Under the pieces are notes generated by a model. The model did no database searches. It worked only from the letters and a program-made list of their open reading frames with translations, and had not been told where the DNA came from. Positions 43,640 through 51,640 of a stretch of DNA of 64,000 nt are shown in pieces (positions within the stretch are counted from its first letter, which is position 1; each line of letters opens with the position of its first letter). Made by a program: the position numbers and the translations under genes. Origin of the DNA: HKCCE3408 sp039191215 (lineage in GTDB: Bacteria > Pseudomonadota > Alphaproteobacteria > Rhodobacterales > Rhodobacteraceae); assembly GCA_039191215.1 (NCBI GenBank), contig JBCCXT010000006.1, positions 1-64,000 on the forward strand, given 5' to 3'.

Positions 43640-44610
43640 CGCGCCGACCGCGCCGCGAGCGCCTGGCGATACTTTTCGGCGTCCCAGTTCAGCAATTCGC
43701 CCTCTGCATCCGTGCCGATGGGCTCCAACGTCCAATCGGCCGGAACACGCGCCAAGACATCCGCAAGGCAGCGCAGCATCGCCTTTTGCGAGGACGTAGC
43801 ACCATTACGCAAAGCGATGCCCTGGCCAGCGACCAAAATCGCCGGCGGTGCCCCGTCATGATCGGCAATCGGCAGGGCGGGGCCTAAAAACACGACGTGA
43901 TCAGGGTAGTACGATCCCGCCGCGGCGCGTGTAGCGGCCAGCTCGTCTTGTGCGATCCAGGTCTCCTTAGCCCAGCTAAATCCTTCTGGTGCCGCGTCGT
44001 TGGTCGTAAATGCACCCGATGCCACCGCGGGCATCTGCAAGCGTTTTTCGATCTCTGCCAGTAAGGATTTGGCCGCATCCGCGCTGGCGCCGGCACAGAT
44101 AAGGCCATGGTTTTGCAGAACGAAAACCTGAGTGTCAGCAGCAGCGGCGTGCATGATCTTGCGCGTCAGCGGCAGGCCCGGCTTGGCATAGGGGACCATC
44201 GCCCAGGGCACGCCTGCCAGCTTGTCGGTCAGCGCCGCGCGGCCTTCGGGCGAAATGGCGTGCACCAAGGTGGCCACCGAATGGGTGTGCAGAACAACCG
44301 GCCAGCTGAGCGCTGCATGGAATGTCGTCTCGATTGAAGGCCGCAGACCGCGGGACGCGTCGATCACCGTCGCTTTGCAAGACCCATCGCCCGCGCCATC
44401 CGCCTCGGCCTGCGCCGCTGCAAGATCCACGGCAACGAAGATATCGTCGGATGCGGCCTCGGCAAGCTCCGTGCCGGAGGCCTTGATATGCATAACAGCC
44501 CCGTCTTTGATCGAGGTGTTCCCGCCCGGCCCTTGAACTTGCAGCGGGTCCTGACCCAGCTCAGCAGATAGCGCGCGGAAGGCATTGAATTCGGCACTGT
44601 CGATCATCAT
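43636..44610 (-). CDS. Class II aldolase/adducin family protein
   Basis: 324-residue zinc aldolase of the RhaD/FucA type, somewhat longer than the simple enzymes. GPGGNTSIKDG (phosphate/anchor loop), the possible catalytic Glu in SIETTFHAAL, metal His pair in LHTHSVATL and the third metal His in VLQNHGLICAG are visible. It should split a ketose phosphate into dihydroxyacetone phosphate and an aldehyde. It overlaps both neighbours by four bases. A second, shorter class II aldolase is encoded at 52776 in the opposite arm. Confidence 0.85.
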   Translation of the reverse strand: MMIDSAEFNAFRALSAELGQDPLQVQGPGGNTSIKDGAVMHIKASGTELAEAASDDIFVAVDLAAAQAEADGAGDGSCKATVIDASRGLRPSIETTFHAALSWPVVLHTHSVATLVHAISPEGRAALTDKLAGVPWAMVPYAKPGLPLTRKIMHAAAADTQVFVLQNHGLICAGASADAAKSLLAEIEKRLQMPAVASGAFTTNDAAPEGFSWAKETWIAQDELAATRAAAGSYYPDHVVFLGPALPIADHDGAPPAILVAGQGIALRNGATSSQKAMLRCLADVLARVPADWTLEPIGTDAEGELLNWDAEKYRQALAARSAR

Positions 44611-45452
44611 TGAAGCTCCGCTAAGGTGAAGTCAGGCAGGGGGGCGTCATCTGCTTGGGCAAGTGCTGCAATCGTCTCGGCAATGCCGCCATGGGCGAAG
44701 GCATTGTGGTGCAGCCCGCCACGGATAAAGATGCTCGACCAGCCCGCGCTGGCAGCGCCCGCAATGTCATGTTCGAGGCTGTCGCCGACCATGACTAGCT
44801 GGTCGGGCGGCAGACCAAGCGTTGCCTCCAAGCTGCGAAAGACCGGCAAATGGGGCTTGCCGTAGAACCGAACCTGGCCGCCTTTGGCCGCATATGCGTG
44901 CGCCAAGGCACCGGGTGACGCAACGACCTGCCCGCCCGCGCGGGGTGAAGCACGATCCGGGTTTGTGCACATAACCGGCAGGTCGCGGGCAAAGGCGGCA
45001 TCCAAGACCGCCTCAAACGCGTCCGGCGCGGCTGTATCCGGCACGCCCATCAGCAAGATGGCATCGGCATCGGCCAAATCGACCACAAGGTTGACCCGCA
45101 GCCCTTCGGCCCAGGCCCGGGCATCCCCCGGCGCGCGCTCAATCGCAAAAAGACGACGCTCCGTGACCCGCCCTTCGGCGATGTCCCACCACAGCGCCTC
45201 GCCCGAGGACATCACAATTTCAAACGCGGATGGATCAAATCCGATGGCCTCAATACGGGCCGCGTTCGGGGCCGCGCGTTTGCCGGAATTGGACAGAACG
45301 GCCAAGCGCACTCCAGATGAATGCAAGTGATTGACCGTCTCGACTGCCCGCCCGTAAGGCGCTGTTCCATTATGCAGGACCCCCCATTGATCCAAGACCA
45401 CCGCGCCAAAACGCGGGGCGAGCTCGACCAAACTGTCGATCGATTGGGCCAC
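44607..45452 (-). CDS. HAD-superfamily IIA protein (TIGR01459-like)
   Basis: 281-residue HAD protein with a C2a-type cap, of the TIGR01459 group. Motif I is VVLDQWGVLHNG: the nucleophile Asp is present, but the residue two positions later is Trp instead of the acid/base Asp. The last motif is GDSLEHDIAGAASAG. The GTG at 45452 gives a start four bases after the stop of the MBL gene; a longer reading would overlap that gene by about 60 bases. It parallels the HAD gene at 23260, which is also attached to a sugar locus. Confidence 0.82.
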   Translation of the reverse strand: MAQSIDSLVELAPRFGAVVLDQWGVLHNGTAPYGRAVETVNHLHSSGVRLAVLSNSGKRAAPNAARIEAIGFDPSAFEIVMSSGEALWWDIAEGRVTERRLFAIERAPGDARAWAEGLRVNLVVDLADADAILLMGVPDTAAPDAFEAVLDAAFARDLPVMCTNPDRASPRAGGQVVASPGALAHAYAAKGGQVRFYGKPHLPVFRSLEATLGLPPDQLVMVGDSLEHDIAGAASAGWSSIFIRGGLHHNAFAHGGIAETIAALAQADDAPLPDFTLAELQ

Positions 45453-45456
45453 GGGG

Positions 45457-46392
45457 CTAGCTTTCAGCCATATCCTTGGGATGGGTAAGTGATGCGAAAT
45501 AGGCCGCCACCTCATCCTCTTTCATCGCCGGGGCGGCCTTGGCGCTTGTTCCCGCCGGCATATCGCCGAAGTAGAACTTCAGCCCGGGAATGTGTCGGCG
45601 CCGCTTGCGCAAGGGCATGCCTTCATAGGGGAAAACCTCTGAACGTGCATTGGCGGCTTCATCATGGCAGGGCAGCACGTAATCAGCCCGCTTGTCGATC
45701 TCCTCGACCGACTTCCAGCCCTCATAGCTGTTTACGAACCGCGCCGGGACCCAATAGCGCCAGCCCTCATCAGGGTTCGGCTCCAGGTTGCGTTCAACAA
45801 AAATCGCGTCACCGGCCACGACAATATCGCCCATCGAGGTGGCGACCGTCACGGCCATATGGCCAACCGAATGGCCGGGGGTGTGGAACATGGTAATGCC
45901 GGGCAGCACCTCACATTCATCCTCAACGGCCTCAAAAACGCAACCGGTATAGGGCGGCTCAATTCCTAGATAGCCGCTTTCATAGGTGCGGTAGTAAAGC
46001 GGCAGCGGGTTGTAGGCCATCTCGATCTCGGCCTTGGGCGCGATGTAGCGGGCGTTTTTGAAGCGCTTCATGTTTTGCACATGGTCCCAGTGCAAATGAG
46101 TGAAGACAATTGCGTCGATCTCATCGGGGTGCACGCCCAGTTTCTGTTCCAGATGCTCATGCACCTGCAGGCAGCCGCGCTTGTCACATTTGTGGTGATA
46201 CTTCGTGGCCCGCGCTTCGTCAGGCAGCCCTGTGTCGATCAGGATTTTATGCGTACCGGTATCGACATAATGGCAATAGACCGGGTTCCAGTACTTCTTG
46301 CCCGCAGGCCCCTTCCAGAAGATATATGTGCCTAGATCGGCCTCCAACCAGCCGGTATTGATCGGGTAGATCTTGGTTTGCGCGACACTCAT
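45457..46392 (-). CDS. Metallo-beta-lactamase-fold hydrolase, lactonase-like
   Basis: 311-residue cytosolic MBL-fold protein with the metal motif FTHLHWDHVQN and a later His in FHTPGHSVGHM, as in N-acyl-homoserine lactonases of the AhlS/AttM class. In a sugar locus a sugar lactone is a likelier substrate than a signal lactone. The ATG at 46392 has a GGAGGG ribosome-binding site six bases before it. It is the first gene of the leftward operon; a perfect operator palindrome lies 28 bases upstream of its start. Confidence 0.82.
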   Translation of the reverse strand: MSVAQTKIYPINTGWLEADLGTYIFWKGPAGKKYWNPVYCHYVDTGTHKILIDTGLPDEARATKYHHKCDKRGCLQVHEHLEQKLGVHPDEIDAIVFTHLHWDHVQNMKRFKNARYIAPKAEIEMAYNPLPLYYRTYESGYLGIEPPYTGCVFEAVEDECEVLPGITMFHTPGHSVGHMAVTVATSMGDIVVAGDAIFVERNLEPNPDEGWRYWVPARFVNSYEGWKSVEEIDKRADYVLPCHDEAANARSEVFPYEGMPLRKRRRHIPGLKFYFGDMPAGTSAKAAPAMKEDEVAAYFASLTHPKDMAES

Positions 46393-46419
46393 AAGCGCCC
46401 TCCCTGCGCTGCGATTCTG

Positions 46420-46433
46420 TTTTGTATACAAAA
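46420..46433. promoter_or_regulatory. Operator palindrome for the GntR/FCD regulator
   Basis: TTTTGTATACAAAA is a perfect 14-base palindrome between the MBL gene and the GntR gene. GntR-family sites have GT...AC half-sites like this. A close copy lies at 47193-47206 before the importer operon and a third at 55027-55037 before the malonyl-CoA synthetase gene, which together support a real site. Confidence 0.6.
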
Positions 46434-46467
46434 TCACCAAATTGTATTCGGAGGCAAGGCGAAAGCG

Positions 46468-47118
46468 CTAGTTTGCAGCCAGAGTTTGCATGAAGCTGGC
46501 CGTCATATGGGCCCGCATGCCATCTGAAGCGGCTTTTGAATCCTCGGAAAATATACTTGCGATCAGGTCTTCATGGCTTTTCGCCGACGCGATTAAGTCG
46601 GCCTTTCCTGCGAACTTTTTGGCCCGAAATGGCCCTGTGCGACGGCGAAAATCGGCGGCGATTCCCGCCATATAAGGATTGCCTGTGGCCTGGTAGATCG
46701 TCTCATGAAACGCCTCATTGGCGCGCAGATAGGCGGGCACGTCACCCGCCTCTGCTGCAGTGATGCAATGGGCCTGGGCAGCTTCAATCTCGGCACGCGA
46801 CAGAAGCGTCAGGCGCTGTGCCACGATCCGGGCGCAAGCCGCTTCGATTTCATGCATCGCTTCAAATATTTGTGCCAGTTGTGCGCGGGAATACTCGGCC
46901 ACGCGAACACCGCGTTTCTCGCCGGGGATCAGGATGCCCTGCCCGACCAATTGCTTCAGCGCTTCGCGAACCGGTGTGCGCGAAACGCCGAACCGCTCGG
47001 TCAACCGCACCTCATCCAAACGCTCGCCTGGTTGCAGCACACCGGCGGCAATATCATCAACGAGAGCAACCTCGATATGTTGTGCCGCGCCACCCCGCGA
47101 TGCGCCCGTATCGGCCAT
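46468..47118 (-). CDS. GntR-family (FCD) transcriptional regulator
   Basis: 216-residue repressor-type protein. The winged helix is LDEVRLTERFGVSRTPVREA (about residues 37-56), followed by LVGQGILIPGEKRGVRVAE, and the C-terminal FCD effector domain contains MHEIEAACARIVAQRL and NEAFHETIYQATGNPYM. FCD proteins bind organic acids or sugar acids through a metal. It sits between two operons carrying TTTGTATACA-like operators, so it probably represses both the catabolic genes to the left and the importer to the right. Confidence 0.9.
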   Translation of the reverse strand: MADTGASRGGAAQHIEVALVDDIAAGVLQPGERLDEVRLTERFGVSRTPVREALKQLVGQGILIPGEKRGVRVAEYSRAQLAQIFEAMHEIEAACARIVAQRLTLLSRAEIEAAQAHCITAAEAGDVPAYLRANEAFHETIYQATGNPYMAGIAADFRRRTGPFRAKKFAGKADLIASAKSHEDLIASIFSEDSKAASDGMRAHMTASFMQTLAAN

Positions 47119-47192
47119 TGAATGATCCCCTATGGTCAGCCCTGCGTACCAGAAAAATCTCAGTCCTGCAATTTTGGATATTTACACATCAG

Positions 47193-47206
47193 TTTGTATA
47201 CATAAA
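47193..47206. promoter_or_regulatory. Second GntR/FCD operator
   Basis: TTTGTATACATAAA contains the perfect core TGTATACA (47195-47202), 30 bases before the start of the importer ATPase gene, and closely resembles the palindrome at 46420-46433. It lies in the gap between the GntR gene and the importer operon, so autoregulation and importer control are both likely. Confidence 0.55.
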
Positions 47207-47235
47207 GATGGGCCACCAGGGAGGAAGTGGAATCG

Positions 47236-48324
47236 ATGCCTGAGATTCGGCTGGATGGCTTAGTGAAGCGATACGGCGCCGTTGAGGTGCTGCACGGGAT
47301 CGATCTGGCCATGAGCGAGAACGAGTTTACCGTGCTGGTGGGCCCATCGGGTTGTGGGAAATCCACGACGCTACGGATGCTGGCGGGGCTCGAAAGCGTC
47401 TCGGACGGCGAGATCTTCATGGATGACCGCCCGATTAAAGCGCTTGATCCAAAGGATCGTGACATCGCCATGGTGTTCCAGGATTACGCGCTTTACCCGC
47501 ACATGAATGTCGCACGGAACATGTCGTTTTCGCTGCGGCTTAACAAAACGCCGCAGGCCGAGATCGACAAGAAGGTCCGCGACGTTGCGGAGATGCTGGG
47601 GCTCGCGCAGTTTCTTGACAGAAAACCGGGGGAGCTGTCCGGCGGGCAACGCCAACGTGTGGCCATGGGGCGCGCCTTGTGCCGCGACGCGAGCACGTTT
47701 TTGTTCGATGAGCCGCTGTCGAACCTTGATGCCAAGCTGCGCGGCCAGATGCGTGCAGAGCTCGCGCTGATGCGCCAGAGCGTGCAAAAAAACATGGTCT
47801 ATGTGACCCATGACCAGATCGAAGCGATGACGCTGGCGGATCGGATTGTGGTCATGCATGGCGGCCATATTCAGCAGCAGGGCACGCCGACCGAGCTTTT
47901 CAAAAATCCCGTCAACAGGTTCGTGGCGGGCTTTCTCGGCTCTCCGCCGATGAATTTCCTGAGCTGCGATCTTGTTGAAGAAAACAACGTGCTGATGGCG
48001 AAAGGCGCCGGATTTGCCATCGAGTTGCCGCAGGAGCTTGCACAGCGGGCGCGCAACAAACAGGTCCACCAGGCTATTCTTGGCATCCGGCCCTCGGATC
48101 TGGAATACAATGCCGATGCGGACCCGGCACATGCGTTCGATCTCAATGTAGTTGTGTCGGAATATGTCGGCGCGCAATCGGTGCTCATTTGCGATTGCGG
48201 CACCGACAAGGTCACGGTCGAGCTTAAATCGGAAACACCAATCGCCCTTGGGGAGACGCTGCGCTTCGGCGTTCGGCCAGAAGGCCTGCATCTCTTTGAT
48301 ACCAAGACGGAAATGGCACTGTGA
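47236..48324 (+). CDS. MalK/UgpC-like ABC transporter ATPase
   Basis: 362-residue ATPase. Walker A GPSGCGKST (36-44), Q-loop VFQDYALYPHMNV, signature LSGGQRQRVAMGRAL, Walker B FLFDEPLSNLDAKLRG and YVTHDQIEA are intact; the last 120 residues are a TOBE-type regulatory domain. The ATG at 47236 follows GGAGGAAG; a GTG three codons earlier is in frame but too close to that site. First gene of the rightward operon under the GntR regulator. Confidence 0.9.
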   Translation: MPEIRLDGLVKRYGAVEVLHGIDLAMSENEFTVLVGPSGCGKSTTLRMLAGLESVSDGEIFMDDRPIKALDPKDRDIAMVFQDYALYPHMNVARNMSFSLRLNKTPQAEIDKKVRDVAEMLGLAQFLDRKPGELSGGQRQRVAMGRALCRDASTFLFDEPLSNLDAKLRGQMRAELALMRQSVQKNMVYVTHDQIEAMTLADRIVVMHGGHIQQQGTPTELFKNPVNRFVAGFLGSPPMNFLSCDLVEENNVLMAKGAGFAIELPQELAQRARNKQVHQAILGIRPSDLEYNADADPAHAFDLNVVVSEYVGAQSVLICDCGTDKVTVELKSETPIALGETLRFGVRPEGLHLFDTKTEMAL

Positions 48325-48360
48325 ACAGTGCCGAATGTTCAGCAACTGGGAGGTAAAGGT

Positions 48361-49695
48361 ATGCTGAAACTACTCAAGACCACCACGCTGGTGGCAGGGG
48401 TTGCGCTTTCTGGCGCGGCGTTTGCTGACGGCCATGGTGGGCCCTACGCGGCTTATGAGGGCACGACGTTGATCGTGAACTTCCCCGCGCACCCGCATTA
48501 CAATGCCGTGATGGAGGTTCTGCCCCAATTCACCGAAGAAACCGGTATCGAGGTCGAGGTGGATATGCTGCCCTATCTCGATATGCGGGAAAGGCAGACG
48601 CTGGAACTGGCATTGGATGAGGGCGCCTATGACCTGATCGCTTATGTCGTCTTTTCCAAGGCCGACTATGTTTATGCCGATCAGATCTACAACCTTGCAC
48701 CGTTTTTCATGAACCCCCGCTTGGCTGACCCGAATTACGACGCTGCCGATCTGATCGACGGCTACGTTCAAAATATCGGTGTGGCCGGTGGCGAGCGGGG
48801 CTATCTGCCCGGGCCAACAGGCTCGCTTTATGGTCTGCCGTTCGGGTCCGAAACCTCTGTTCTTTATTACCGCACGGACGTGTTTGAGGAGCATGGGCTG
48901 GAAGTTCCCGAGACCTACGACGAACTTCTGACGCTTGCCTGCCAAATCCCCGAGCTGGAGCCGGGCATGGGCGGTGTGGCGTCGCGCGCTGCATCCGGCC
49001 ACCAGGCGAGCCACGCCTTCTTGCTGCATCTCGCACCGCTTGGCGGTCGGGTGTTTGGCGATGGCTGGACACCGACGATCAACTCGCCCGAAGGGGTCGC
49101 CGCGGCTGAAGCCCTTCGTTCGATCGTTGAATGTGGACCCGAAGGATCGTCCGCGTTTGGTCCGGCCGAAGCAGCCAATGCGTTCGCCCAGGGCCAGGCG
49201 GCCATGTTCCTCGACTCGATTGCATTCGCGCCGACATTTGAGGATGAAAGCCGCAGCACGGTTGCCGGCAATGTCGGTTGGGCCGCGCATCCGGTTGGCG
49301 AACGCGCAGCCAGCCAGACCGGTGGATTTGGCCTCGCCATTCCGCGCAATGGCGCCAATCCCGAAGCTGCCTTCCTGCTGATGCAGTGGCTGACAAGCCG
49401 CGAAGGTGACCTGGCCGTGGCGATGGCCGGCGGCAACCCGTCGCGCTTTTCGACCTATCAGGATGCGGGCTTGAACGAGCGTTATCCCTGGTCGGCCACT
49501 TTCGGCGAAGCGCTTGCCGATGCCGATCCGGATTGGCGCCCGATCATTCCGCCCTGGGGCCGCATCAATGCCGATATCGGCACAACGATGAGCCAAGTCC
49601 TGACCGAAGGCCTCGACCCACAGGAAGCGCTGGACGGCATCGCCGAACGCACCCAGGCCCTGATGGAAGAAGAAGGCTACTACGTCTGGCAATAA
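48361..49695 (+). CDS. Sugar ABC transporter substrate-binding protein
   Basis: Periplasmic receptor of 444 residues, extracellular family 1. Sec signal MLKLLKTTTLVAGVALSGAA with cleavage at AFADG; the mature chain starts with TTLIVNFPAHPHYNAVMEVL. The ATG at 48361 has a strong GGGAGG ribosome-binding site. Its gene follows the ATPase and is separated from the permeases by a 90-base gap containing two strong stem-loops, as expected for an abundant receptor. The ligand is unknown; the catabolic neighbours suggest a sugar acid, lactone or ketose. Confidence 0.88.
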   Translation: MLKLLKTTTLVAGVALSGAAFADGHGGPYAAYEGTTLIVNFPAHPHYNAVMEVLPQFTEETGIEVEVDMLPYLDMRERQTLELALDEGAYDLIAYVVFSKADYVYADQIYNLAPFFMNPRLADPNYDAADLIDGYVQNIGVAGGERGYLPGPTGSLYGLPFGSETSVLYYRTDVFEEHGLEVPETYDELLTLACQIPELEPGMGGVASRAASGHQASHAFLLHLAPLGGRVFGDGWTPTINSPEGVAAAEALRSIVECGPEGSSAFGPAEAANAFAQGQAAMFLDSIAFAPTFEDESRSTVAGNVGWAAHPVGERAASQTGGFGLAIPRNGANPEAAFLLMQWLTSREGDLAVAMAGGNPSRFSTYQDAGLNERYPWSATFGEALADADPDWRPIIPPWGRINADIGTTMSQVLTEGLDPQEALDGIAERTQALMEEEGYYVWQ

Positions 49696-49704
49696 CAGAC
49701 CTCC

Positions 49705-49732
49705 CGCCGCCCGCGATGTAACGCGGGCGGCG
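49705..49732 (+). other. Strong stem-loop after the binding-protein gene
   Basis: CGCCGCCCGCG pairs with CGCGGGCGGCG over the loop ATGTAA, an 11-base perfect stem starting ten bases after the stop. It lacks a T-run, so it more likely protects the binding-protein mRNA end or attenuates the downstream permeases than ends transcription fully. Confidence 0.6.
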
Positions 49733-49737
49733 CCGAT

Positions 49738-49767
49738 CCCCCGGGTGCCTCAGCTTGTGCCCGGGGG
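49738..49767 (+). other. Second stem-loop before the permease genes
   Basis: CCCCCGGG (49738-49745) pairs with CCCGGGGG (49760-49767) across a 14-base loop. Together with the hairpin just upstream it makes a double barrier between the binding-protein and permease genes. Confidence 0.5.
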
Positions 49768-49785
49768 GCGCTGACCAACCCAAAC

Positions 49786-50697
49786 ATGGATCTGACCGCG
49801 ATGAACCGGCTGACGCCCTACATGTTCGTAGCCCCCGCCGCGCTGGTGATGATCCTCGCGCTGTTTTACCCGATCGGCTACATGGTCTGGGGCAGCTTCC
49901 GCGCCTGGGATCCAAGCCAAAACATATCCGAGACGGAATTTGTCGGCCTGGCAAATTACATCCGCCTGTGGCTGGATCCCGCTTTTTGGACAAGCTTCAC
50001 GGTCACCTTGATCTTCGCCTTCACCGTGGTCTTGGTCGAAATGGTGCTGGGGGTTGGGCTGGCGCTGCTGCTTGACCGCACTATCCGCGGCATGTCCGTC
50101 CTGCGCACGCTTTTCATTCTGCCGATGATGATCGCACCTGTCGTGGTCGGCCTTGTCTGGCGCTACATGTTTCACGCAACCTACGGGACGTTTAACCGGT
50201 TCCTTGAATCGATCGGCCTCACAGGCATCGACTGGCTTGGTCAGAACCCGCTTCTGAGCGTCATCATTGCCGATATCTGGCAATGGACACCGTTTATTTT
50301 CATTCTCTCGCTGGCCGCGCTTCAATCGCTGCCGCGCTCGGCACTGGAGGCGGCGCGTATCGACGGCGCGACTGGCTGGCAGCAGGTCTGGTTCATCAAG
50401 CTGCCGCTGATGATGCCGGTTCTGATCGTCACGCTCCTGTTGCGCCTGATCGATGCGTTCAAAGTGCTCGAGGTGATCTTGGTGCTCACCGGTGGCGGGC
50501 CGGGCCTGTCAACCGAGATCCTTGCCTTGCGCATTGCTCGCACCGCACGCGAGTTCCGAGAGCTTGGTGAGGCGGCAGCGATGTCGAACTACCTGCTGAT
50601 GCTGCTGATGGTCCTGACGCTTGGCATGTTTGCCTTCACCCGCTGGCAGGAAGCGCGATCGCGGCGCCTGAAATTTGCCGCCGAGGAAGAGAGCTAA
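49786..50697 (+). CDS. MalF-like ABC transporter permease
   Basis: 303-residue inner-membrane permease, CUT1 class. First helix MFVAPAALVMILALFYPIGY; the EAA loop SALEAARIDGATGWQQVWFI and the GGGPGLSTEILALRIART stretch are typical of MalF/UgpA proteins. The ATG at 49786 is used; ATG at 49801 (MNRLTPY) is a possible shorter start. It pairs with the next permease, three bases downstream. Confidence 0.9.
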   Translation: MDLTAMNRLTPYMFVAPAALVMILALFYPIGYMVWGSFRAWDPSQNISETEFVGLANYIRLWLDPAFWTSFTVTLIFAFTVVLVEMVLGVGLALLLDRTIRGMSVLRTLFILPMMIAPVVVGLVWRYMFHATYGTFNRFLESIGLTGIDWLGQNPLLSVIIADIWQWTPFIFILSLAALQSLPRSALEAARIDGATGWQQVWFIKLPLMMPVLIVTLLLRLIDAFKVLEVILVLTGGGPGLSTEILALRIARTAREFRELGEAAAMSNYLLMLLMVLTLGMFAFTRWQEARSRRLKFAAEEES

Positions 50698-50700
50698 GCC

Positions 50701-51636
50701 ATGGCCGATCAAAACTACGACCGCCAGAACCCCGCTTTCTTCGTTCTGATCGCGATCCTGATCTTCATGTCCGTCGGTCCGGTGGTCATCCTGCTGGTCA
50801 ATTCGCTGAAGCTTGACGTCGATATCACATCGGGAGCCGGCGGGCTGATCTTTCTGCCAACGATCCGAAACTATGAAACCGCCCTTTGCGATATCTTGTG
50901 GTACGAGCCCGAGCATTTGCGGTTCTGCCAGATCCGATTTGGCGGTGCATTCATCAACTCGATCATCATCGCACTGATCTCAACGGCGCTGACCCTGATC
51001 ATGGGGACGATGGCCGCTTACGCGCTGGTGCGCTTCCGATTCATGGGCCGCGACAGTCTTTCACTGTCAACGCTTGCCGTTCGCATGATCCCGCCTGCCG
51101 TTCTGCTGGTTCCTGTGTTCGGGCTTTGGAACAACGCCTTCTGCCTCGACAACGATTATGGGTTGGGGATGTGGATACGCGACACGTTCGGCGGACGCGG
51201 CGATGTCTGCCTTGCCGGGACCCATTCGGGCATCATCCTGGTCTATGTGGCCATGAACCTGCCGTTTGTGATTTTGATCCTGCAAAGCGTCATTGTGCAG
51301 GTGCCTTATAGTCTGGAGGAGGCCGCGCGCGTCGACGGGGCGGGGCCGTTTCAGACCTTCTTCATGGTGGTTCTGCCGCTGATCAAACCGGGGCTGGCAG
51401 CTGCGTCGATCTTCACCTTTCGCATCGCCTGGAACGAATACCTTTTGGCGTCGGCTCTGGCGGATCGGGACACGATGACCGTGCCGATCCTGATCGTGAA
51501 TAATGCCAGTGAGTTCGACGGGTTAGGCACAATCTTTGCCACCGGCATGCTGCTGGCAATCCCGCCTATTCTCTTTACCCTCTTTGCGTCGCGCCAGATC
51601 ATTACCGGCATGACGGCGGGTGCTGTGAAAGGGTGA
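50701..51636 (+). CDS. MalG-like ABC transporter permease
   Basis: 311-residue permease, CUT1 class, with EAA loop EEAARVDGAGPFQTFFMVVL and the C-terminal tail ITGMTAGAVKG. It is slightly longer than usual because of a periplasmic insertion with several Cys (CDILWYEPEHLRFCQ near residues 63-77 and a second Cys-rich loop near 141-175), which may form disulphides in the periplasm. Followed after four bases by the Tm-1-like gene. Confidence 0.9.
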   Translation: MADQNYDRQNPAFFVLIAILIFMSVGPVVILLVNSLKLDVDITSGAGGLIFLPTIRNYETALCDILWYEPEHLRFCQIRFGGAFINSIIIALISTALTLIMGTMAAYALVRFRFMGRDSLSLSTLAVRMIPPAVLLVPVFGLWNNAFCLDNDYGLGMWIRDTFGGRGDVCLAGTHSGIILVYVAMNLPFVILILQSVIVQVPYSLEEAARVDGAGPFQTFFMVVLPLIKPGLAAASIFTFRIAWNEYLLASALADRDTMTVPILIVNNASEFDGLGTIFATGMLLAIPPILFTLFASRQIITGMTAGAVKG

Positions 51637-51640
51637 GCCG

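Noticed and set aside
45457..46392. Quorum-quenching N-acyl-homoserine lactonase
   Set aside because: The fold and HLHWDH motif fit, but the gene leads a sugar operon with kinase and aldolase, so a sugar lactone is at least as likely; the specific name is not justified.
48370..49692. Minus-strand open frame of about 440 codons opposite the binding-protein gene
   Set aside because: It covers almost exactly the real plus-strand gene, which has a signal peptide, ribosome-binding site and operon context. The reverse protein shows no family pattern.
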